Of a stretch of 64,000 nucleotides of DNA, positions 23,574 to 32,721 are shown piece by piece. The position numbers and the translations under genes are program-made. The stretch comes from Rapana venosa (Eukaryota; Mollusca; Gastropoda; Neogastropoda; Muricidae), in the NCBI GenBank assembly GCA_028751875.1, contig CM054144.1:25049705-25113704 (forward strand). Reading direction: 5' to 3'. Position 1 is the stretch's first letter. Each line of letters begins with the position of its first letter. The notes beneath the pieces were generated by a model, which saw only the letters and a list, made by a program, of their open reading frames with translations, was not told where the DNA came from and ran no database searches.

Positions 23574-23790
23574 AAGTATTACAGCGCATGCTATGATGTC
23601 ATTTCTATTACGTATGTGGACCAATGAGATGTGTTATCGTGTCATAATCCGATTATGACGTCATATACAAATGACGTCATAGTGACATCATCAATGATGT
23701 CATAGCTGACGTCATTTTTCTCGATGTAATTTTTTCCCAACTGATCTTTATCTTTATTAACACACACACACAACCATATTTTTTCATTTT
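23574..23790. pseudogene. Viral large intergenic region, origin half
   Basis: AAGTATTAC at 23,574-23,582 is the CRESS-type nonamer. The left stem arm is lost to the LINE and the right arm (GCGCATG) is kept. CRE palindromes TGACGTCA are at 23,656-23,663, 23,672-23,679 and 23,707-23,714. The Cap leader follows. Confidence 0.8.
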
Positions 23791-23792
23791 GA

Positions 23793-25080
23793 TTGATGAT
23801 GCTTTATCAGAGAGGTCGTAGGAGAGCTCAGGGTTATCGGAGATACAAAGTGAAGAAGCGAATGGGTGCCTTCATATGCCTTATAAAAGTAGACATTGAT
23901 GACCATGGACGGGCATGCAGCCTGGTGGCGCCGCCGTGCAGCAAACGTCAGGAGAATCAGGACATGGGTCGGCAAATTGCGCTGGAGAAAAAGGAAAAGG
24001 AGGGCGTTGCGTCATAAGAATCAGGCACTATGATTGCACCTGTATTTAAAACAATGTATCCTCAGAAGAGAGGCCAAGAGCCTTGTATTTTCATGGAAGG
24101 TAGATGATGACAATACACTGAAAGGCCGGAATTTCAAAGGTTAGTTGATGAACGTCAGAAGGCATTGCCAGATCCTTATGATATTGATGTGAAGAAAGAT
24201 ATATGGGACCCTTATCCTCGACATTGGTTTCGTGGATATAAAACGGTTTTTTATCCTCATCGTATATTACGAAGAACGCATATGGCTTTTGGAAAGCAAA
24301 TAAATGTGCGTGACATTCGTACTGCAAAACTTCGAGTGTCAAGGATGATTGGATTCAGCAAGTGACAGGAAGAGAAAATATGCACAAAATGCCTAATTTT
24401 CCTAAAGGATCTATTGACCACCATATACCGGTTAGGTATATGACTGTGAGGAGACCTTTTCTCGTCAATAGTTATCCCATAAACAGATCCACCTTGCATG
24501 TCGTGAGCAATGGTGTGGATAGCATGGAGGTCCAGAAAATCGCATTTACGAGAAAACCGCTGAATTGGGAACAATCTCGAATCTGTTGTACAATGCAGGA
24601 GTGCCGTACCTGCATTTCGGCAAAGCAGAAGACGGTGAAGAAAGAGCAGATTTTATGCGGAATAGTGCAATGTTTGTTGCTCCAGACCAGTATGCCAACC
24701 GTCCCTGGTTGGGTCAAAAAGAATCGGAATTTCTCGTAATTGATGGTGAATTACGGGTGTACACTTGGTGGAAGCACACCGGCTATTTAGCCAAGAATAT
24801 CAGTCTGACGAATAGTTCATTCCCAGAGCAAAGAAAGAAGCGGAGTACTAGGGAAGTAGTAACTGGAGCGACCCTCGGAAAGATGAAAGCCGAAAGTATG
24901 GGCATCATTAGTGGCAATGTTACAGGAGTTAGTGCAGAAGGCCCTTCAGTTATGCCAGTCAATATGGATAGTTACATGGAGGACGAGGATGGTCCTATTC
25001 CTGCAACTTTCCGTTATCGAGGGCGTGTAATTGAAAAGGAGCCTATGTTAGAAGAAGTAAAGGGAGATAAGTCAACGTAA
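23793..25080 (+). pseudogene. cap: Endogenous CRESS virus Cap, near full length, frame-broken
   Basis: Starts at 23,793 with the Arg-rich leader, then shifts frame several times (about 23,865, 24,040, 24,345 and 24,540) before an open 3' part (24,565-25,080) ending at a TAA. Conserved parts are PDPYDIDVKKD, NRPWLGQKESEFLV, MGIISGNVTGV and an acidic end PMLEE. It is the only copy in the array that keeps both ends of Cap. Total length suggests a protein of about 420 residues. Capsid identity is inferred from its position divergent from Rep and its basic N-terminus. Confidence 0.8.
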
Positions 25081-25290
25081 AGTTTTGGTGGTGTGGTGGG
25101 TAGGAGGTTTTGCGGTCTGCAAGGGGAGAAAACTTTACGGTGATATGTTAATGATATGTAAATGATCCGCCATCTTGGACCGAAGTTCCGCCATCTTGGA
25201 CCGAAGTCCGTTACTATATGTTATGTGTTATCCGCCATCTTGGACCGAAGTCCGTTACTATATATTATGTGTTGGACCGAAGTTCAGTTC
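25081..25290. pseudogene. Viral small intergenic region, copy 6 (truncated)
   Basis: Three YY1-type sites CCGCCATCTTGG are at 25,167-25,178, 25,188-25,199 and 25,232-25,243. The hairpin and poly(A) part is missing; a Rep N-terminal piece begins instead at about 25,290. Confidence 0.85.
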
Positions 25291-25756
25291 ATGTCACGAA
25301 CGGCGTCGTGGAGGAGTTTCTTTTTTGATAAGTAATCCATCCCATATTGTTCGATAAGTTCTCTTTCGGGAACTTTGTCTTCAATGTCCTTGATCAATTT
25401 GCTGATGTCGTTTCTTTGTCCTTGACAACTGACGTTGTTGAAGTCTCCTTCTTCAAAAAACTTATCGGAGTCTTGCTTTGTACAGTATTCTCTATTTTGC
25501 TCGGGTGTTCCTTTGGCAATTTCTAGATGCAGAGAGTCGTTTTGAAAAATGTTTTTGATTTGAGAAAACCGTAGTCGGCCATTGGTTTGCATATAGCCTT
25601 GCAGATGAGGAGTGCTGGTTGCTGCGATTTCATGTCCGTAGATCATGTATTTGCAACGAGTAGTTCTGCTGTACTCTTGTAGTTTTTCTTCATCTTCATC
25701 TGTATAGTTGTTTAGTGTGAAACACCAATTTTTCGCTCTTGAATCTCTTTGCGCCA
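25290..25756 (-). pseudogene. rep: Rep N-terminal fragment 11
   Basis: From the ATG near 25,756 the open frame contains motif I (CFTLNNY), motif II (PHLQGYMQ) and motif III (YCTKQD) and ends at HDAVRDMN where it meets small-intergenic DNA. This is an intact endonuclease domain without a helicase. Confidence 0.9.
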
Positions 25757-25814
25757 TGCTAGAAAAGCAGTGAGCGTATCTGAGATGTTTGCTCGTTGAA
25801 GTCTGGCACGAGAA

Positions 25815-26705
25815 ATTCTGATTCTTTTTGACCCAACCACGGTCGGTTGGCATACTGATGAGGAGCAACAGGCATTGCACTATTTCTCATGAAATCTGCT
25901 CTTTCTTCACCTTGTTCTGCTTTTCCAAAATGCTGGTACGGTACTCCAGCATTGTACAACAAATTTGCTATTGTACCTGATTCAGCTGTCTTTTTTAATT
26001 CATTTTCTTCATAACCGTAGATACGATTCTCGGGTCCTCCCTCACTATCGACACCATTGCTAACAACTCGCAATGTCGATTTATTTATACGGTAGCTATT
26101 GACCACAAATGGCTTTCTCACAGTCATGTACCGAGCGGGTATATGATGGTCAATAGAACCTTTAGGAAATGACGGCATTTTAAGCATATTTTCTCTGCCA
26201 GTTACCTGTTGAATCCAATCATCTTTCACAACTCTAAGTTTAGCCGTACGAATATCACAAACGTTGATTTGTTTTCCAAAAGCCATATGCGTACGTCGCA
26301 AAATACGATGTGGATAAAATACAGTCTTGAATCCACGGAACCAATGTCGTGGGTAACGATCCCACACATCTTTCTTCACATCAATGTCGTACGGATCTGG
26401 TAACGCCTTCTGTCGCTCGTCTACTAATCCCTGAAAATCCGGTCCCGTTAGAGTATTATCATCATTGACTTTCCACGAAAACACAAGACTCTTCGCCTCT
26501 CTTCTTACTATACATTGTTTTGTATACAAGCGCAATCATCGTGCTTGATTCTTTGACGCATCGCCCTCCTCTTTCTCCACCGCATCTTCCTAAACCACGT
26601 CCTGATTCTCGGGACATCTGCCTCACGGCGTCTCCATCAGGCTCGCATACCCGTCCACGGTCTTCTACGTCAACCTTTATTACGCATATGAATGCCCCCA
26701 TACGA
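25815..26705 (-). pseudogene. cap: Cap N-terminal two thirds, inverted
   Basis: A long open frame on the minus strand (258 residues) covers SLVFSWKVNDDN to NRPWLGQKESEFLV and then runs into Rep leader DNA. The Arg-rich start lies further right in another frame. Elsewhere in the array full Cap copies are on the plus strand, so this block is inverted. The rest of this Cap lies just to the right on the plus strand. Confidence 0.85.
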
Positions 26706-26938
26706 GAGAAGTAGTAACAGGAGCTACGATAGGAAAGTTGAAAGCAGAAAGTATGGGAATAATAAGTGGTAACGTCACTGGAGTTGGAGGAGAAGGTCCA
26801 ACAGTTATACCAGTAAACATGGACAGTTATATGGAGGACGAAGATGGTCCTATACCAGCAACTTTCCGATACAAAGGGCGTGTAATTGAAAAAGAACCTA
26901 TGTTAGAAGAAGCAGTAAAGGGAGATAAGTCATCGTAA
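26706..26938 (+). pseudogene. cap: Cap C-terminal third
   Basis: Open plus-strand frame from REVVTGAT through MGIISGNVTGV and YMEDEDGP to the natural TAA at 26,936-26,938. It is head-to-head with the inverted N-terminal part. The segment between ESEFLV and REVV is lost. Confidence 0.85.
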
Positions 26939-27300
26939 AGTTTTGGTGATATGTAAATGATCCGCCATCTTGGACCGAAGTTCCGCCATCTTGGACCGAA
27001 GTCCGTTACTATATGCTATGTGTTATCCGCCATCTTGGACCGAAGTCCGTTACTATATATTATGTGTTGGACCGAAGTTCAGGACTTTTTGGCAACTTCG
27101 GTCCTAGACTTCGGTCCAAAGCTAATTAGCATAATTAATGTTAATTTATTCATTCATTCTAAAAATAGACCAGTCACGTGTTAAAGTTCAAAGGTTTAAT
27201 AAAGCATAATCAATCACATAATTGTTTGTTTTGAAATGGAATGGACGTAACGTAAATGAATGAAGTGAACGTAACATAAATGAATGGAATGTAAACAACA
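26939..27300. pseudogene. Viral small intergenic region, most complete copy
   Basis: YY1-type sites at 26,962-26,973, 26,983-26,994 and 27,027-27,038. A perfect 11-bp stem GGACCGAAGTT (27,069-27,079) / AACTTCGGTCC (27,094-27,104) follows. AATAAA on the plus strand near 27,199 would serve Cap, and AATAAA on the minus strand near 27,145 would serve Rep. Confidence 0.85.
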
Positions 27301-27309
27301 AACAATGTC

Positions 27310-27785
27310 TTTCTGTCTATCATCTATTTATAAATCGTCATCTGATTCGATGATTGCCAATGCTGCTTGGAAGTCCACGTCTTCGTCGTTGATTGGTGGT
27401 TGGGTAGCCTGGCTTGGTGGGGTTGGTGGTGGGGTTGCTGATGATGATGGTCTTGGAGAGTGTGGTTCGGAATCGTCTGCAGAGAGGACAACGCGTTCCT
27501 GTCGTTGGCGTTTGCGTTGTCTGTAATGCTCTGCAAGCTGTAGTTTCTGTCCGGGCCGTTTGTGTTTTTGACGTATTTCCTGTGCCTCAATTTCAAGCTC
27601 TCCGACAGTCGTCATGTCGTAACGATCTGCCGAGAGTATCCATCTCAGGTTCAATATTCATGAAGACGATCACCTTTGGTGGCTTGAATGTTCTCATTGT
27701 AGACTGGTACTTCTTTGAGAATGCGATGCCATTCTTGAATGTTTCCAAGGTTGAGTAGTTTATGTTGTCACTTGACTGGTCTATT
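27310..27785 (-). pseudogene. rep: Rep C-terminal fragment 13
   Basis: From about 27,785 it carries the motif C region, then the Arg/Gln-rich segment and Pro-rich tail, with frame changes. At its 5' end it is fused back-to-back to Cap, so the Rep N-terminus, the origin and the Cap start have been deleted. Confidence 0.85.
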
Positions 27786-27789
27786 TTCA

Positions 27790-28778
27790 GTGGTGAAGGC
27801 GCCGTGCAGCAGATGTCCCGAGAATCAGGACGTGGTTTGGGAAGATGCGGTGGAGAAAGAGGAGGGCGATGCGTCATAAGAATCAAGCACGACGATTGCG
27901 CTTGTATATGAAACAATGTATAGTAAGAAGAGAGGCGAAGAGTCTCGTGTTTTCATGGAAGGTTGATGATGATAATACTCTGACGGGCCCTGATTTTCAG
28001 ATTAGTTGATGAGCAGCAGAAGGCATTACCAGATCCGTACGACATTGATGTGAAGAAAGATGTGTGGGACCGTTATCCACGACATTGGTTCCGTGGATAC
28101 AAGACTGTACTTTATCCACATCGTATATTGCGACATACGCATATGGCTTTTGGAAAGCAAATCAACGTTCGTGATATTTGTATGGCTAAACTTAGAGTTG
28201 TCAAAGATGATTGGATTCAGCAAGTAACTGGCAGAGAAAATATGCATAAAATGCCATCCTTTCCTAAAGGATCTATTGACCATCATATACCCGTTCGGTA
28301 TATGACTGTGAGAAAACCATTTGTGGTCAATAGCTATCGTATAAATAAATCCACATTGTGAGTTGTCAGCAATGGTGTGGATAGTGATGGAGGCCCAGAG
28401 AATCGTATATACGGTTATGAAGAAAATGACTTAGAAAAGACAGCTGAATTAGGTACAATAGCAAATTTGTTGTACAATGCTGGAGTACCGTACCAGCATT
28501 TTGGAAAAGCAGAACAAGGTGAAGAAAGAGCAGATTTCATGAGAAATAGTGCAATGCCTGTTGCTCCTGATCAGTATGCCAACCGACCATGGTTGGGTCA
28601 AAAAAGAATCAGAATATCTTGTAATTGATGGAGAATTAAGTGTGTACACCTGGTGGAAACACACTGGATATCTAGCCAAGAATATAGGACTGCAGAATAG
28701 TTCATTCCCAAATGAAAGAAAGAAGCGTAGTACTAGAGAAGTAGTAACAGGAGGCACCGTAGGAAAGATGAAAGTATG
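27790..28778 (+). pseudogene. cap: Cap internal fragment 14
   Basis: Begins inside the basic N-terminal part (MSRESGRGLG-type residues in one frame) and continues in a second frame from PDPYDIDVKKD-like residues through NRPWLGQ to REVVTGG. A premature stop in the middle (near 28,360) and a one-base change near 28,604 break it. It ends where LINE-derived DNA begins. Confidence 0.85.
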
Positions 28779-28840
28779 GGCCTAAGCATACTTTCGTGTC
28801 ACACACACACACACACACACAGAGATCATTTTATGTAGGA
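28779..28840 (+). mobile_element. 60-bp patch copied from the LINE border at 32.7 kb
   Basis: GGCCTAAGCATACTTTCGTG, a CA run and CAGATCATTTTATGTAGGA match 32,692-32,747, which spans the left edge of the LINE there. Only the length of the CA run differs. Confidence 0.85.
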
Positions 28841-29079
28841 ATTTCTAGATGAAGAGAGTCATTTTGAAAAATGTTTTTGATTTGAGAAAACCGTATTTGG
28901 CCATTGGTTTGCATATAGCCTTGCAGATGAGGAGTGCCGGTTGCTGCGATTTCATGTCTGTAGATCATGTATTTGCAACGAGTAGTTCTGCTGTACTCTT
29001 GTAGTTTTTCTTCATCTTCATCTGTATAGTTGTTTAGTGTGAAACACCAATTTTTCGCTCTTGGATCTTGTTGCGCCAT
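28839..29079 (-). pseudogene. rep: Rep N-terminal fragment 15
   Basis: ATG at 29,079. Motif I (CFTLNNY) and motif II (PHLQGYMQ) are present. It is cut just after NDSLHLEI, before motif III. Its sequence is close to fragment 11. Confidence 0.9.
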
Positions 29080-29365
29080 GCTAGAAAAGCAGTGAGCGTA
29101 TCTGAGATGTTTGCTCGTTGAAGTCTGGCACTGAAATGACAACGGCTGCGCGAACAAGTATTACCGCGCATGGGTATGATGTCATTTCTAATAAGTATGT
29201 TGACCAATGAAGAGTGGACATGTGTTATCATGTCATAATCGGATTATGATGTAATATAGATATGACGTCATTAATGACGTCATTTTTAAAGATATTTTTT
29301 ACCCAATTATTTTTTATCTTTAATAACACACACAATGACATTCGACCATTTGTTTGATGATGGTC
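29080..29365. pseudogene. Viral large intergenic region with intact origin stem-loop
   Basis: The Rep leader is followed by a perfect stem TGCGCG / CGCGCA enclosing AACAAGTATTAC, with nonamer AAGTATTAC at 29,156-29,164. CRE palindromes TGACGTCA are at 29,263-29,270 and 29,275-29,282. The Cap leader begins but Cap itself is absent; small-intergenic DNA follows from about 29,366. Confidence 0.9.
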
Positions 29366-29600
29366 TACTTTAGGGTGATATGTTAATGATATGTAAATGA
29401 TCTGCCATCTTGGACCGAAGTTCCGCCATCTTGGACCGAAGTCCGTTACTATATAATATGTGTTGGACCGAAGTTCAAGACTTTTTGGCAACTTCGGTCC
29501 AAAGCTAATTTGCATAATTTATGTTAATGTATTCATTCATTCTAAAAATAGACCAGTCAAGTGTTAAATTTCAAAGGTTTATTAAAGGTTGAAAATGAAA
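29366..29600. pseudogene. Viral small intergenic region, copy 8
   Basis: YY1-type site at 29,423-29,434, preceded by a one-base variant (TGCCATCTTGG), then the hairpin area and the CATTCATTCTAAAAATAGAC block. Confidence 0.8.
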
Positions 29601-29702
29601 TGATTGTTTGTTTTGAAATGTAATGAATGTAACGTAAATGAATGGAATAAACGTAACGTAAATGAATGGAATGGTAAACAACAAACATTGTCTCTCTGTC
29701 TT

Positions 29703-30811
29703 TCACCAATCATCTGCCTCAATGATGGCCATGGCGTCTGCAAAATCGATGGTGTGGATGTGTCAGATGGGGTTGGTGGTGGGGTGGGCGATGGTCCTGG
29801 AGAAGCTGAGCGTGAATCTTCTTGAGAGAGGATGACGCGTTCTTGTCTTTGCCTTTTACGTTCTCTGTAGTGATGGTCGAGCTGGAGACTTTGTCCTGGA
29901 CGTTTGTGTTTCTGTCTGATGTCGGCCACCTCGACCTCAGCTCACGACTGTCAGTTGTGTCGTACCTATCAGACGACAATTTATCCAGTTCAGGTGGTGA
30001 ATTCATGAAAACGATGATTTTTGGTGGCGTAAAGGTTCTCATTTGACTTTGAGTAGTTGATGTTTTCTGTTTTGGTGGATCTGGCAAGATCAAAGATGAT
30101 GTAGGTTGTTCTTTGTAACTATAAACGACATCGGTGTATGACGTCGTGTTTGTGTACAAGGCATTTTGAGTGAACGTCAGATATTTAGACAGCCACGTTT
30201 TTCCAGTATTTCCACATTCATCAAGGATGAAGAGTATTTGCCATTCGTTTTGCATTATCAGTCGGCGTAGAGCTCTTTTTTGCCAGTCTTTGAGTGGGGC
30301 GTTTTCAAACTTGTTTTTGAGACTTTGTTGCTGTTCCTCGTTCTTGATATCTCTGACGGCATCGTGGAGGAGTTTTTTCTTTAAAAGGTAGTCCATCCTG
30401 TATTGTTCAATGAGTTCCCTTTCGGGAACTTTTTCCTGGATGTCCTTGATTAATTTTGTTATATCATTTATTTGTCCTTGAGTACTTAAATTATTGAAAT
30501 CTCCTTCTTCGAAGAAATTTTCGGTGTCCTGCTTTGTACAGTATTCTCTGTTTTGCTCCGTGTTCCTTTGGCAATTTCTAGATGTAACGATTCGCTGTGC
30601 AGAATGGTCTTGATTTGAGAAAACCATAAGCGGCCATTCGTTTGAATGTATCCTTGAAGGTGAGGAGTTCCTGTAGCTGCAATTTTGTGTCCATAAATCA
30701 AGTACTTGCATCGAGTTGTTTTGCTAAACTCCTGAAGATTTTGTTCTCTTCTTCTGTGTAGTTATTGAGTGTGAACGCCCAGTTCTTAGCATGTGGGTCT
30801 CTTTGGGCCAT
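29703..30811 (-). pseudogene. rep: Endogenous CRESS virus Rep, near full length, frame-broken
   Basis: The start codon at 30,811 and terminal stop near 29,703 enclose about 1.1 kb, the full Rep length (about 370 codons). Motif I (FTLNNY-like, near 30,765), PHLQGYIQ, YCTKQD, Walker A (GNTGKTWLSKYL) and the motif C region are readable, but frames change near 30,745, 30,560, 30,110 and 29,930. It shares a large intergenic region with Cap at 31,096 and so preserves the ancestral arrangement. About 50 codons before motif C are missing. Confidence 0.9.
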
Positions 30812-31090
30812 GATAGAGAATCAGTGAGAGTATCTGAGATATTTTACTCTGTGAAGTCTGGCACTGAAATGACAATGGCTGTGCTAACAAGTATTACCAT
30901 GCATGCCTATGATGTCATTTCTAATAAGTATGTGGACCAATGAGGAGGGACATGTGTTATCATGTCATAATGGGATTATGATGTAATATATATATATGAC
31001 GTCATTAATGACGTCATTATTAAGTCATTATTTGAGATTTTTTTTACCCAATTATTTTTTATCTTTAATAACAACACACAACGAAATTCG
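30812..31090. pseudogene. Viral large intergenic region between Rep and Cap
   Basis: Nonamer AAGTATTAC at 30,889-30,897 with a decayed stem (TGTGCT against ATGCAT). CRE palindromes TGACGTCA at 30,997-31,004 and 31,009-31,016 form one larger palindrome around TTAA. It is the likely divergent promoter and origin of the ancestral genome. Confidence 0.85.
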
Positions 31091-31095
31091 ACCAT

Positions 31096-32145
31096 TTGTT
31101 TGAGGATGGTCTACTGGAGAGGTCCTCAACAGCTCGGCAATATACTCAGAGATATAGAATAAGAAAACGATATGGGCGCATTCATATGCCTAATAAAGGT
31201 AGAAGACCATGGACAGGTATGCAGCCTGGTGGAGACGCCGTGCGGCAGATGTCCCGAGAATCGGGACGTGGTTTGGGAAAATGCAGTGTAGAAAGAGAAG
31301 GGCGATGCGTCATAAGAATCAAGCACGATGATTGCACTTGTACACAAACAATGTATAGTAAGAAGAGAGGCGAAGAGTCTCGTGTTTTCGTGGAAAGTCA
31401 ATGATGATAATACTCTAACGGGACCGGAATTTCAGAGATTAGTAGACGAGGGACAGAAGGCCTTACCAGATCCGTACGACATTGATGTAAAGAAAGATGT
31501 GTGGGATCTTACATTGGTTCCGTGGATACAAGACTGTATTTTATCCACATCGTATTTTGCCATGTACACATATGACTTGGAAAACAAATCAACGTTCATG
31601 ATATAGAGTTGTGAAAGATGATTGGATTCAACAGGTAACTGGCAGAGAAAATATGCATAAAATGCCGTCATTTCCTAAAGGTTCTATTGACCATCATATA
31701 CCCGTTCGGTATATGACTGTGAGAAAGCCATTTGTGGTCAATAGCTACCGTATAAATAAATCGACATTTCGAGTTGTCAGCAATGGTGTCGATAGTGAGG
31801 GAGGACCCGAGAATCGTATCTACGGTTATGAAGAAAATGAATTAGAAAAGACAGCTGAATCAGGTACAATAGCAAATTTGTTGTACAATGCTGGAGTACC
31901 CTACCAGCATTTTGGAAAAGCAGAACAAGGTGAAAAAAGAGCAGATTTCATGAGAAATAGTGCAATGTTTGTTGCTCCTGATCAGTATGCCAACCGACCG
32001 TGGTTGGGTAAAAAAGAATCAGAATTTCTCGTAATTGATGGAGAATTAAGGGTATACACCTGGTGGAAACACTGGATATCTGGCAAATAATATAGGACTG
32101 CAGAATAGTTCATTCCCACAAGAGAGAAAGAAGAGAAGCACAGGA
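31096..32145 (+). pseudogene. cap: Endogenous CRESS virus Cap, C-terminus lost
   Basis: Arg-rich leader, SLVFSWKVNDDN, PDPYDIDVKKD and, after a gap near 31,510-31,610, an open frame 31,611-32,090 to NRPWLGKKESEFLV and VYTWWKH. It ends near RKKRS where SINE-like sequence begins, so the last third is missing. Several frame changes are present. Confidence 0.85.
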
Positions 32146-32345
32146 TCTTTAACGTGTATATTTGGTCTTCAGCATTTGTGTAAACATGAAGGAATTAAGG
32201 CACTGGCAGGTTAGCACTTTAAGTTTATCTGGGAGATGAAAAATCCCCACCATTAATTCACCAGATGCTGCAGCTAAGTTTTGAACACACAAGTTCACGG
32301 AACATGGGATTAAAGTCAAAATGGTCTTAACAACTCAGTTATAGT
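32146..32345 (-). repeat. tRNA-derived SINE at the right edge of the viral array
   Basis: Plus-strand order GGATCTTTAACGTGTATATT, AAGGCACTGGCAGGT, CTGGGAGATGAAAAATCCCC, then a decayed tRNA-like head on the minus strand. I recognise this layout as a common molluscan SINE type, from memory of the family rather than from a search. Confidence 0.5.
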
Positions 32346-32721
32346 GTCTGTCAGGGGCTTTTCAGCAGAGGCCCATGTGTAAAGAACAAATGATTTTGAT
32401 TTGATACATAATTTGATATACAGTAGGTATAATGCAGAACGACTTTATTTAGCTCAACACCTGTTTGGGACCTCTCTCTTGTCTTCTGGTTTATTTGTAT
32501 GTGTGACTGTTTGTCATTGTGTATTATGATAAAGTTTAGCTTAAAATAAAAAAATAGTCTTGAAGTAAAAAGGAACCATGGCAAAGGACTGGTTCTGAGC
32601 ACATTTAGATTCATGTGTGCAGAATGCAGCTGCTTTTGGTGAAGTATCTGCAGGCAGACATCTGACATGCTACAAGGTGCAATAACCAATAGGCCTAAGC
32701 ATACTTTCGTGTCACACACAC

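Noticed and set aside
23793..24017. Separate small viral gene before Cap
   Set aside because: It is a frame-shifted reading of the Cap Arg-rich leader; the same residues appear in the Cap frame of other copies.
13922..30811. Rep as a plasmid or bacterial rolling-circle initiator
   Set aside because: The motif set with an SF3 helicase, an Arg-rich divergent partner gene, animal flanking genes and retroelement insertions fit an endogenous CRESS virus, not contamination or a plasmid.
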